A DNA stretch of 64,000 nucleotides, from the NCBI GenBank assembly GCA_049669725.1, contig JBATKU010000735.1, positions 18,308-82,307 of the forward strand, given 5' to 3'. Made by a program: the position numbers and the translations under genes. Source of the DNA: JAFDCJ01 sp049669725 (GTDB lineage Bacteria > Desulfobacterota > Desulfobacteria > Desulfobacterales > JAFDCJ01). Of the stretch, positions 35,568 to 43,345 are shown piece by piece (position 1 is the first letter of the stretch; each line of letters opens with the position of its first letter). A model generated the notes under the pieces. It did no database searches. It saw nothing but the letters and a program-made list of their open reading frames with translations, and was not told where the DNA came from.

Positions 35568-36324
35568 AGCCGTTATCGCAGATGATGAAAAGCAGCTGAG
35601 GATTTACTTAAGATCCAAACTGGCCAAATTGTGGCCGGAGCTGGTCATCAGCGGTGAGGCTGAAAACGGTCAGCGGGCGCTCGATTTAATTGAAACCCAG
35701 AAACCCCTGGTGGCCTTCCTGGATATTAAGATGCCGGGTCTTTCCGGCCTGGAAGTCGCCAAAAGAATAACCGTCAACTGCATCGTCGTGTTTATTACCG
35801 CTTACGATGAATTCGCCATCGAAGCCTTTGAAAATGAGGCCATAGACTACCTGTTGAAGCCCGTGACGGATGAACGGCTTGCCAAAACCATCAAAAGACT
35901 GAAAAATCAGTTAGCCGCCTCCCCACCGCCTGCGCCGCGGCATCTGACCGCAACCCTGGAGCGTCTGCTGGTGAGTTTGGAAAACAATGAAGCGGCCGGC
36001 TTTTTAAAATGGATTAAAGCCCGGCAGGGCGAGGATGTCAGACTGATCGCAATCGACGAGGTTTGCTATTTTAAGGCTGAAGATAAATACACGGTGGTCA
36101 AAACGCCCACGGGCGAGTCTCTGATTAAAAAAAGCATCCGGCAATTAGCCACCGAGTTGGACCCGGATCAGTTCTGGCGCATTCATCGGGGCACGATCAT
36201 AAACGTCAACTTTATTGACCGTATCAACCGCTCCTTCGCCGGTCGGCTGACCATCAAACTCGAAGATTTGCCTGAAACACTCACCGTCTCCAGGTCCTAT
36301 TCCCACCTGTTTAAGCAGATGTAG
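35554..36324 (+). CDS. LytTR-family response regulator
   Basis: The 256-residue protein has a receiver domain (about 4-120; DDEKQLR acidic pocket, phosphoacceptor in FLDIKMPG, Lys in YLLKPVTDER) and a LytTR DNA-binding domain (about 150-255; IDEVCYFKAEDKYTVVKT, FWRIHRGTIINVNFI). It is the partner of the upstream LytS kinase and most likely controls this operon, since the ABC exporter follows after 9 bases. Confidence 0.9.
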   Translation: MSHPEAVIADDEKQLRIYLRSKLAKLWPELVISGEAENGQRALDLIETQKPLVAFLDIKMPGLSGLEVAKRITVNCIVVFITAYDEFAIEAFENEAIDYLLKPVTDERLAKTIKRLKNQLAASPPPAPRHLTATLERLLVSLENNEAAGFLKWIKARQGEDVRLIAIDEVCYFKAEDKYTVVKTPTGESLIKKSIRQLATELDPDQFWRIHRGTIINVNFIDRINRSFAGRLTIKLEDLPETLTVSRSYSHLFKQM

Positions 36325-36333
36325 GAGCGGTTC

Positions 36334-37254
36334 ATGATTGAAATCAAGCATCTTTATAAATCCTACGGCAAACAGCTAGTTTTAGACGACATCAATCTCT
36401 CGATTCCAAAAGGAGTGATTACCGGACTGCTGGGCCCCAACGGCGCCGGTAAGACTACCCTGGTTTCCGTTTTGATCGGCATCATGAGGCGGGACCGTGG
36501 TGATATCGTCATTGATGGGCTGAATATAGACCGGAGCCTATCAGAAATTCAGACTATTTGCAGCATTGTGCCCCAGAACCTGGCGATTTATCCCATGCTC
36601 AGCGCCTATGAAAATCTTGAATACTTCGGCGGCCTACAGGGCTTCAAAGGACAGAATTTAAAGTCACGCATTGACTATTGTACCGAGGTTGCCAGCCTGC
36701 AGTCATTTTTAAACAAACGGGTGCACAAATTTTCAGGCGGCATGAAACGGCGCTTAAATTTGGCTATCGGTCTGTTAAACAACCCCCGAATATTATATCT
36801 GGATGAACCGACCGTCGGGGTGGACACCCAATCCAGGAATTACATTCTTGAGATGATCAAAAAAATCAATCGCGAAGACGGGACCACTATCATTTATACG
36901 TCCCATTACATGGAAGAGATTGAACAGATGTCCGACATGATTGCCGTTATTGACGAAGGCCGCCTCATCCTGAATGGTCCCAAGCAATCAATACTTAAGC
37001 AGGATTTTAAGGTGTCCATCCGGGTCAATGAGTTGAACAATGCCCTCCTTGATCGATTCAAAGGTATAAAGGCTGCCAGGGTGCAGGACAATTGCATCCT
37101 GTTGACTAAAGATGAAAATTTCCATGATAATCTGATTGAAATATTTTCGGTTTTGAAAAGCCACGCCGTTGAGGTGATTGACATTGACAGCCGTGATAAA
37201 AATCTTGAAGCTCTTTTTTTAAAATTAACCCGCAAAAGCCTGAGAGATGCATGA
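36334..37254 (+). CDS. ABC-2 type exporter, ATP-binding subunit
   Basis: The 306-residue protein has Walker A GPNGAGKTT (about 34-42), signature FSGGMKRRLNLA, Walker B ILYLDEPTVGVD and an H-loop in YTSHYMEE, as in CcmA/NatA-type exporters of drugs, polysaccharide precursors or lipids. The C-terminal region (about 220-306) matches the regulatory extension of this group. Its stop overlaps by 4 bases (ATGA) with the permease gene, so the two are translationally coupled. Confidence 0.9.
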   Translation: MIEIKHLYKSYGKQLVLDDINLSIPKGVITGLLGPNGAGKTTLVSVLIGIMRRDRGDIVIDGLNIDRSLSEIQTICSIVPQNLAIYPMLSAYENLEYFGGLQGFKGQNLKSRIDYCTEVASLQSFLNKRVHKFSGGMKRRLNLAIGLLNNPRILYLDEPTVGVDTQSRNYILEMIKKINREDGTTIIYTSHYMEEIEQMSDMIAVIDEGRLILNGPKQSILKQDFKVSIRVNELNNALLDRFKGIKAARVQDNCILLTKDENFHDNLIEIFSVLKSHAVEVIDIDSRDKNLEALFLKLTRKSLRDA

Positions 37255-38468
37255 CTAAAATTTTATATATATTGAAAAAAGAGTTTCTGGTCATGGGACG
37301 CGATGTGCACTCGCTGGCAGTCCTGTTTATTATGCCGGTGGCTTTTATATTGATCATGTCCCTGGCCATGCGTGATTTATTCGAAACCCACGCAGTCAAC
37401 CAGATAAAAATACTGGTCGTCAACCAGGATAAAAGCGACCAGTCCAGGGCCTTTGTCGAGATGTTGGAAAAATTGGGGAGCTTTTCTCTTCATCATATGG
37501 ATGACGAGATCGGCTTTGATATGATCCGGCACAAAATGTTTCAAGACGACTTTAAATTTGCCCTGGTGGTTGAAAAGGGGTTTTCCCTGGCTGCCGACGG
37601 CGACACATCCGATAGCGCCGGGCGACAAATGATTTTGCTGGTTAAGCCGTCGGTTAACCGGCAGACCTATACGATTTTAAAAAATACGTTTGCGGCCAAT
37701 CTGGCTAAAACCAGGGTTGCCTTTCTAATTAAAGGGCAGGAAGAATTGCTGGGTTATGCCGGTATCGATATCGACAAGTTGTTGCAGCCGGCCGATACAT
37801 TGATTGAAACCCGCTATGTCTCCAAAGGCAAGCTGAAATTTAAAGTGCCTACTTCCGTTCAGCAAAGCGTGCCGGCCTGGCTGGTTTTCTCCATGTTTTT
37901 TGTGGTCATTCCCTTGTCCAACACCTTCATCGCGGAAAGAAATTACGGCACCCTGATGCGTCTTCAGAGTATGAATATTTCAACCGGTTTTCTACTGGCG
38001 GGAAAGTTGTTGCCTTTTTTCATCGTCAATTTGATCCAGGTTGTTTTGATGATCCTGGTGGGTGTTTTTCTGGTGCCGTTGCTGGGCGGGGATGCCTTGA
38101 CCATGGGGGATTCCTATGGCGGTTTGCTTTTGATTACGACAGCTGTCAGTTTTTGTTCCATTTCTTTTGCACTGTTGGTGGCCTCCATTGCCAAAACCAC
38201 CGAGCATGCCACCACCATCGGCGGAGTTTTCAATATCATCCTGGGAGCGCTGGGCGGCATTATGATTCCCAAATTTGTTATGCCGGATTTTATGCAGACC
38301 TTATCGGTTCTGTCACCCATGTCCTGGGGCCTTGAGGGCTTTCTTGATATATTTTTAAGAAACGGGAATGTTCTTGACGTGATGAAGGAATCTTTATTAT
38401 TATTACTCATCGGCATTGTGATGTTCAGCACGACGGCTTTCATCATCAGAAAAAAATTGTCGCTTTAA
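37251..38468 (+). CDS. ABC-2 type exporter, permease subunit
   Basis: The 405-residue permease has an N-terminal helix (about 20-40), a large extracytoplasmic domain (about 45-210; contains a run of charged, soluble sequence) and five helices after residue 215. This is the YhhJ/YbhR architecture (ABC2_membrane_3). With the ATPase upstream it forms a complete exporter. The acyl carrier protein gene follows 96 bases later on the same strand, suggesting export of the product of that pathway. Confidence 0.87.
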   Translation: MTKILYILKKEFLVMGRDVHSLAVLFIMPVAFILIMSLAMRDLFETHAVNQIKILVVNQDKSDQSRAFVEMLEKLGSFSLHHMDDEIGFDMIRHKMFQDDFKFALVVEKGFSLAADGDTSDSAGRQMILLVKPSVNRQTYTILKNTFAANLAKTRVAFLIKGQEELLGYAGIDIDKLLQPADTLIETRYVSKGKLKFKVPTSVQQSVPAWLVFSMFFVVIPLSNTFIAERNYGTLMRLQSMNISTGFLLAGKLLPFFIVNLIQVVLMILVGVFLVPLLGGDALTMGDSYGGLLLITTAVSFCSISFALLVASIAKTTEHATTIGGVFNIILGALGGIMIPKFVMPDFMQTLSVLSPMSWGLEGFLDIFLRNGNVLDVMKESLLLLLIGIVMFSTTAFIIRKKLSL

Positions 38469-38564
38469 ACCGCATGGCCCGGACATACTCTTATTTCCGC
38501 CCAAGGCGGAAGTATTTTTGAAAAGCGGACCGTTTTTTTAAGGCAAAGGATTAAGTATTTTATT

Positions 38565-38831
38565 ATGAAGGGATCTTTGGATTACCATCTGAAAAACGAG
38601 ATAAAAGCTCTGATTATAGAAAACTGTGAACTGGATATCGATGTTAATGATATCGATGATAGCCTTCCGCTTTTTGAACGCAAATCAGAGCTGGCGCTTG
38701 ATTCGATCGATGCTTTGCAGATTTCAATTGCCATCCAAAACACCTATGGCATTGCTATTCGCGACAGCAAGCAAATGCGGCGTGTGATGCAGTCCATCAA
38801 TTCCTTTGCCGATTTTCTGCAGCCCGGATGA
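38565..38831 (+). CDS. Acyl carrier protein
   Basis: The 88-residue protein has the four-helix ACP pattern with the phosphopantetheine-attachment motif LALDSIDALQ (Ser about 47). It carries the growing acyl or ketide chain as a thioester. It differs from housekeeping AcpP, which has the motif DSLD, and is encoded away from any fab operon. Its stop is 7 bases before the GTG of the ketosynthase, so it is likely dedicated to that enzyme. A phosphopantetheinyl transferase is not encoded nearby. Confidence 0.88.
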   Translation: MKGSLDYHLKNEIKALIIENCELDIDVNDIDDSLPLFERKSELALDSIDALQISIAIQNTYGIAIRDSKQMRRVMQSINSFADFLQPG

Positions 38832-38838
38832 CTATGCC

Positions 38839-39990
38839 GTGAGTGACAGGATCTATATACGCGGCAAAGCTGTTAACTGTGCCCTGGGTGATGACATCGA
38901 ACGGGTTATTGCATCGATCAAAGCCGGCCGGGTTCAGGTTGCGGATGTCCCTTTATCGTTGATTGATTCCAATTACAGTCGCCAGTATTTCCTTCTCCCG
39001 CCAATTGATTCAGACCATCCACAGAGTCGCGAGACGTATTATTACGATGTCCTTTTCAACACCATCGCGAAGGCAATAGCCAATGCCGACTTAAAACCAC
39101 ATGAAATCAGAGAGTTATCTGTATTTTTCGGTTCAACATCCAACGATATTCCCATTTACGAAGACACTTACAAAACTTCCCGGCAGGTCCTGTCCCAGAC
39201 TTCCTCCGGTTACGGCAACATTGCCAACGAAATTGCCAATCGCTTCAAAATCAAGGCCGGCTGCTACACGTTTACAACCGCTTGTACTTCCAGCGCCAAC
39301 GGCATTATTTTTGCTGCCGACATGATTGCCCAGGGTTTTATAAAACGGGCCCTGGTGGTTGGGTATGATCTTTTCAGCAACCTGGGATTTTACGGCTTCG
39401 AATCCTTGAAACTGATTTCGCCATCACCTTGCAAGCCCTTTGATAAGAACCGGGAGGGCATTGTCATTGGAGAGGGCTGCGGCGCGCTCATTTTAGACCA
39501 AAAAAACTCGACACCAAAGGATTTTTATTATCTGGGGGGTGCCAATATTTGTGATACCTACAGTGTCACGACCCACAATCCCGAAGGGGATCAGATCGCG
39601 GCCGCAATCCGTGAAGCCCTGGTGAGTGCAGGGGTTGAATCCCGGCAGATTGATGCCGTCAAGGCCCATGCCACCGGCAGCTACCACAATGATTTAACGG
39701 AAGGCAACGGGCTCAATCAGGTATTCAAAAATCATATGCCAGCCATAACCGGCTTGAAGCCATTTATCGGACACACCGTCGGGGCCTGCGGGGTCATCGA
39801 GTCGATCCTGTTTACCGAGACGGTTAAAAGCGGGTTTATTCCGGCCACCCTGGGCTTTGAAGAAATCGACGATGAGATAAATATCGAGCCGATTACCAGG
39901 CCGGTGTCAATTCAGACCGGAACCTTTTTGCTGAATTATTTTGGTTTTGGCGGAAATTGTGTATCCTTGGTGGTTTCAAACAAAGGCTGA
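38839..39990 (+). CDS. Beta-ketoacyl-ACP synthase (complete active site)
   Basis: The 383-residue thiolase-fold enzyme keeps the full catalytic triad: nucleophile Cys in TTACTSSANG, first His in AHATGSYHND and second His in KPFIGHTVGACG. It should condense an acyl starter with malonyl-ACP. It is closer to the FabF/type II polyketide and aryl-polyene ketosynthases than to FabH. I prefer GTG 38839, just after the ACP stop; a TTG at 38806 would overlap the ACP gene. The KS-like partner follows 7 bases downstream, the pairing seen in type II systems. Confidence 0.88.
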   Translation: MSDRIYIRGKAVNCALGDDIERVIASIKAGRVQVADVPLSLIDSNYSRQYFLLPPIDSDHPQSRETYYYDVLFNTIAKAIANADLKPHEIRELSVFFGSTSNDIPIYEDTYKTSRQVLSQTSSGYGNIANEIANRFKIKAGCYTFTTACTSSANGIIFAADMIAQGFIKRALVVGYDLFSNLGFYGFESLKLISPSPCKPFDKNREGIVIGEGCGALILDQKNSTPKDFYYLGGANICDTYSVTTHNPEGDQIAAAIREALVSAGVESRQIDAVKAHATGSYHNDLTEGNGLNQVFKNHMPAITGLKPFIGHTVGACGVIESILFTETVKSGFIPATLGFEEIDDEINIEPITRPVSIQTGTFLLNYFGFGGNCVSLVVSNKG

Positions 39991-39997
39991 AGGATAG

Positions 39998-40870
39998 ATG
40001 TATATACACAATTACAGTAGATTCGTCAGCCCACCGGTTGACGATATCGAGGTTTACAAACAGGAAATCAGCCGGTATACCGACGTCAAATTCCGGCGGG
40101 CCAATAAATTTGTGCTGCTTTCCCTGGTGGGGGCCTGTCAATGTGCCTATGGGCAAGCCATCAAGACGAACACCGCCGTTTATCTGACCACCGAAAACGG
40201 CAATCTGGGCGACACCGAAACGGTTCTGGATCAGATTTATCACAAACACGAATTTCCCATGCCCTATAATTTCATTAACACCATGAGCAATACGGCATCT
40301 TTTTACGTGGCCCAGAGTTTTGATATCCTGGGACGAAATATCACCTTTTCCAGCAAACAGCTTTCTTTTGAACGCGGGCTCGAATTGCTGCGCAGCGATT
40401 TGGGTGCCGGGGTGGTTAAGGAAGCTCTGTTCGGAGGGGTTGATGAAGTCTCTTTTTCAAAAACACAGTTTGAAACCAAGTTTAACAGGCCATACAGCGA
40501 TTTCGAAATGATCGAGGGCAGCTGTTGGTTATTGATTAAGGCGGACAATAGCGGTGCCCTGGGTGAAATTACAGCAATTGAATCCTTTGGCAGTTTGAGC
40601 CAAACGGCGGATTGGCTTAAACATCAGCGCTTTAAGCGACCGTTGATATTGTCCTATGGGATGTTAGTCGATGCTGGTCAAAAAGAATCCCTCGGTCAGG
40701 CCGTGCCCCACGAGGCCGAGTTAGACTATATCAGCGAGTATGGATATTTTGATTCCGCCACCGCCTGCGGGATCAGTGGATTTCTGGAACATTATGAGGA
40801 TGCCATTCTGGTGCACATTAACCAGGATTTTCGAGGGCAGTCTGTGGTATTGATCGTACAAAAATACTAG
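39998..40870 (+). CDS. Half-length ketosynthase-like protein with Gln at the nucleophile position
   Basis: The 290-residue protein aligns with the N-terminal half of ketosynthases: the substrate loop FINTMSNTASFYVAQSFDI and then NITFSSKQLSFERGL, where the usual STACASG reads SSKQLSF, placing Gln where the catalytic Cys should be. Both catalytic histidines of the C-terminal half are absent because the second half is missing or very divergent. Gln at this position marks chain-length factors (KS-beta) and KSQ decarboxylases. With the complete KS 7 bases upstream, a KS/CLF-type heterodimer is the likely arrangement. The exact role is inference. Confidence 0.75.
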   Translation: MYIHNYSRFVSPPVDDIEVYKQEISRYTDVKFRRANKFVLLSLVGACQCAYGQAIKTNTAVYLTTENGNLGDTETVLDQIYHKHEFPMPYNFINTMSNTASFYVAQSFDILGRNITFSSKQLSFERGLELLRSDLGAGVVKEALFGGVDEVSFSKTQFETKFNRPYSDFEMIEGSCWLLIKADNSGALGEITAIESFGSLSQTADWLKHQRFKRPLILSYGMLVDAGQKESLGQAVPHEAELDYISEYGYFDSATACGISGFLEHYEDAILVHINQDFRGQSVVLIVQKY

Positions 40871-40914
40871 GGGCTTATCCGAAGGCTTTCCTTATGGACC
40901 CGGAAGTCTTTTAA

Positions 40915-41042
40915 ATTCCAAATCACAAAACTCAAATTCCAAATAAATCTCAATAACCAATGAACTAAATTCCAAACCGTTTGAAAACATTGAATTTTTG
41001 AATTTTGATATTATTTGTAATTTGTTATTTGGTGCTTGGGGT
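40915..41042. repeat. CCAAAT-type inverted repeat between convergent genes
   Basis: AAATTCCAAATCACAAA… on the left and TTTGTAATTTGTTATTTGG on the right are imperfect complements around an A/T-rich loop, and several CAAATTCCAAAT copies lie in the left arm. This class of intergenic repeat is widespread in Deltaproteobacteria. It separates the ketosynthase-like gene from the convergent BtrH-like gene and could end both transcripts. Confidence 0.6.
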
Positions 41043-41045
41043 TTT

Positions 41046-42047
41046 TCATTTGACGGTCTTCAGCATCCTGTAAATCTGCTTTTCACTATCACCGCAGCGC
41101 CTTAAATATTGCGCGATCTCAGGCAGATCGACTCGGGATTCCTTGCTTTTTACAATCTTGGCGCATTCCAGGGCGAACTTCCGCCATTGGTCACCCACCG
41201 CGGTCATCCTATCTGAAGCCTCTTTTAATAAAGGCAGGCCCAGAGTGTCGTGTGCTTCCTGTAAAAAGGCGGCATACATGAACCGAAATCCGCCGCCACC
41301 GGTTCCGATTTCTTCCTGCATGCGGACGATGTTTCCCAGAAAATGCCGGGTATATTTGGAATTCTGATTACGTGCCAGTTTGAAAATGTGCCGGGACAAA
41401 TGGTTGATCCCTTTGGTGCCAATCCACGGAACCGGTGCATAGAGCATCATATGAACCGTTTTTTTGATCGATTGTTTAATTAGCTTTTGCAGGTCAATGT
41501 CTGCCGGACTCTTCACCGGATGGTGAACCAGGCCTTTGGGTGCGCTTAATCCCCTGGCGAAGCGGGCCTTTTTTAAGTCGGCCGTATTAATTCTTTCAAT
41601 GTGATCAAAAACAGGGTCGCTCACCAGATATTCATCCCTTTCTTTGCCGATGATGATGATATTGTGGGCATTGAACTGGAATCGCATTTCCGGCGGGAAA
41701 TAGGTGGTAAAATAGGCCGAGGTTTGAAGACCCACCAGCTGTCCTTTTTCAACAAAATCATCCAGCTCCGCCATGGCAAGATCCTGATCCTTGTAGGTTT
41801 TGCGAAAATATTCGACACCCAGCCGTTGGGGAAATTTTTTGACGATATGGCCCGGAAACATGCGATAGGATACCAGGGGCATGTTGCCCATTTTAAGGAA
41901 GGAAAGATATGCAAAACAGATGGCTCCGGACAGACCGAAAACCATGGGTTCGGATAATTCCAGTCCGCTGTATTTAAGCAGGGTCGACATGACACCGGTT
42001 TCACAATGGGCAAAGTGTCGGTGTTCAAAATTACGGATGGTTTTCAA
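41046..42047 (-). CDS. BtrH-like acyltransferase/cysteine-peptidase-fold protein (DUF4872)
   Basis: The 333-residue protein matches the BtrH N-terminal domain (about 1-160: an early FEHRHFAHCETGVMSTLLKY with the reactive-Cys/His region, then YFTTYFPPEMRFQFNAHNIIIIG with the conserved His) followed by a DUF4872-like helical C-terminus. BtrH of butirosin synthesis transfers an acyl side chain from ACP to an aminoglycoside. Here it is convergent to the KS/ACP operon and may transfer or release the finished acyl chain. The start lies 1 base after the stop of the upstream HTH-like gene, so the two form a tight pair. Confidence 0.75.
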   Translation of the reverse strand: MKTIRNFEHRHFAHCETGVMSTLLKYSGLELSEPMVFGLSGAICFAYLSFLKMGNMPLVSYRMFPGHIVKKFPQRLGVEYFRKTYKDQDLAMAELDDFVEKGQLVGLQTSAYFTTYFPPEMRFQFNAHNIIIIGKERDEYLVSDPVFDHIERINTADLKKARFARGLSAPKGLVHHPVKSPADIDLQKLIKQSIKKTVHMMLYAPVPWIGTKGINHLSRHIFKLARNQNSKYTRHFLGNIVRMQEEIGTGGGGFRFMYAAFLQEAHDTLGLPLLKEASDRMTAVGDQWRKFALECAKIVKSKESRVDLPEIAQYLRRCGDSEKQIYRMLKTVK

Positions 42048-42048
42048 G

Positions 42049-42456
42049 TCAGGAATTCTCCTTAATATTTTTTAGCGTATCAATATCAGTGTTAAAAAAA
42101 TCCGCATACTGCTGAAGCATTTTACGATTTAACTTATTGAATACATTTGGGTTAAAATGGCGTTTGACCCTCCATCTGGCAAGGCCCATGCCTCTGGCCA
42201 GGGCGGGCAGATCCATATAATATTTGTTCATATAATATTCGATGGGAGAGGTTTCACCTTTGAAGACCCGGGTTTTGGCGTCTTCAGCCATTTTAGCAAA
42301 ATCATCGACCACATCGCGCAGCACCACTTCCTCTGCCTCCCAACCACTGGTAGAGGTTCGAGCGTACCGGCCGTTTTCATCGACGGCATAAATTGCTTTG
42401 GTTCCAAAACCTTTGAAGGCTTTGATATCATCCTGGGGGACTTCCTTGATTTTCAT
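42049..42456 (-). CDS. Small HTH-like protein paired with the BtrH-like gene
   Basis: The 135-residue protein has an N-terminal basic/beta region (AIYAVDENGRYARTSTSGWEAEE) and a helical end that looks like a Cro/XRE-type helix-turn-helix (MGLARWRVKRHFNPNVFNKLN, then LLQQYADFF-like helix). I do not recognise a named family. It is separated from the BtrH-like gene by one base and probably always acts with it, as a partner or a specific regulator. Confidence 0.6.
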   Translation of the reverse strand: MKIKEVPQDDIKAFKGFGTKAIYAVDENGRYARTSTSGWEAEEVVLRDVVDDFAKMAEDAKTRVFKGETSPIEYYMNKYYMDLPALARGMGLARWRVKRHFNPNVFNKLNRKMLQQYADFFNTDIDTLKNIKENS

Positions 42457-42598
42457 GGCGCTTCCTCGTCACGCTAGCCGTATCTGTGGAGAGCGTCGAC
42501 ACTTTACAGCCTTGCCGAATTGTTGTAAAAGGCCTTTAATACTCCTAATTTGCTTGAATTTCAACATTTTTATATCAGACCTGGCCGGTGTGGATTAT

Positions 42599-43054
42599 AT
42601 GGATAATATAAAAGAAATTGAAAACCTGATTCCCCATCGCGGACGCATGAATCTGATCGACACCATTGTATCGGTAGATCGGAAACAGGCCGTTGCCCGG
42701 GCCACGGTAAAGGAGAGCTGGCCGCTTTTATCGGGTAATGCCGTAAGTGCCCTCGTTCTTGTCGAGTTGGCGGCCCAGACCGCGGGGGTTTGCATCGGCT
42801 GGCACGAAAAGATGAAAACCGACGGACCAAAAACTAAAGCCGCGGGCTGGTTGGTGGGTATCAAGAAGGCCGGGTTTTATGTTGAAAAAATTCCCGTGGG
42901 CACCTGCATAACGACCCAATCGGAAATTCATCTGGTCGTGGATAATTATAAGGAAATCATCGCAACCGCCAGCATCAACCGAAAGCCGGTTGCTGAAATT
43001 TATCTGCAGATTCTTCAGAAAGAAGTTCAGAACGTAGCCGCTTCATCCGCCTAG
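42599..43054 (+). CDS. Hotdog-fold 3-hydroxyacyl-ACP dehydratase (ApeP/FabZ-like)
   Basis: The 151-residue protein has the FabZ-type catalytic His in LIPHRGRM (about residue 13) and the acid Glu in LVLVELAAQTAGV (about 59). The pattern VELAAQ with a following TAG is more like the ApeP-type dehydratases of aryl-polyene and related clusters than housekeeping FabZ. It is divergent from the HTH/BtrH pair with about 140 bases between. The ATG at 42599 starts the recognisable domain; a longer frame from 42398 has no ribosome site. Confidence 0.78.
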   Translation: MDNIKEIENLIPHRGRMNLIDTIVSVDRKQAVARATVKESWPLLSGNAVSALVLVELAAQTAGVCIGWHEKMKTDGPKTKAAGWLVGIKKAGFYVEKIPVGTCITTQSEIHLVVDNYKEIIATASINRKPVAEIYLQILQKEVQNVAASSA

Positions 43055-43121
43055 CGCCCGGGCGTAGTCGTTTTCGGTTATGCTCTGGCGCTTTCCCTCT
43101 CTTTTCCGTTTTCTTATCTGG

Positions 43122-43325
43122 TTAGTTGGCAGCGTCAGGCGGCAGGGTTTGCGCGATTGCGTATCCGAGCTCGCGGCAGGTTCTGAAATGTGCAGGCTGA
43201 AAATACTGGTCGAAGGTGGACTCCTGAGGAAATTTAGGGTGCTTTTTTGCATAAGCATTGATGATCCCTACTTGATCGCCCAATAAGTCCGGGTGCATGG
43301 AAAGCTTCAGGTGAATCGTTCACGA
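43122..43325 (-). pseudogene. Remnant of a patatin-like gene downstream of tryptophanase
   Basis: AAAGGAG after the tryptophanase stop is followed by GTG AAC GAT…, a new cistron whose first dozen codons (MNDSPEAFH) are soon out of frame. In another frame 58 codons from ATG 43298 read MHPDLLGDQVGIINAYAKK, then FPQESTFDQYFQPAHF and RELGYAIAQ. This looks like the C-terminus of a patatin-like phospholipase (the DQ…FPQ-ST-DQ-F pattern); family assignment is tentative. The body of the gene is absent, so this is probably an internal deletion joining start and end. Confidence 0.45.
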
Positions 43326-43345
43326 TGATCTGGCTCCTTTCTAAA

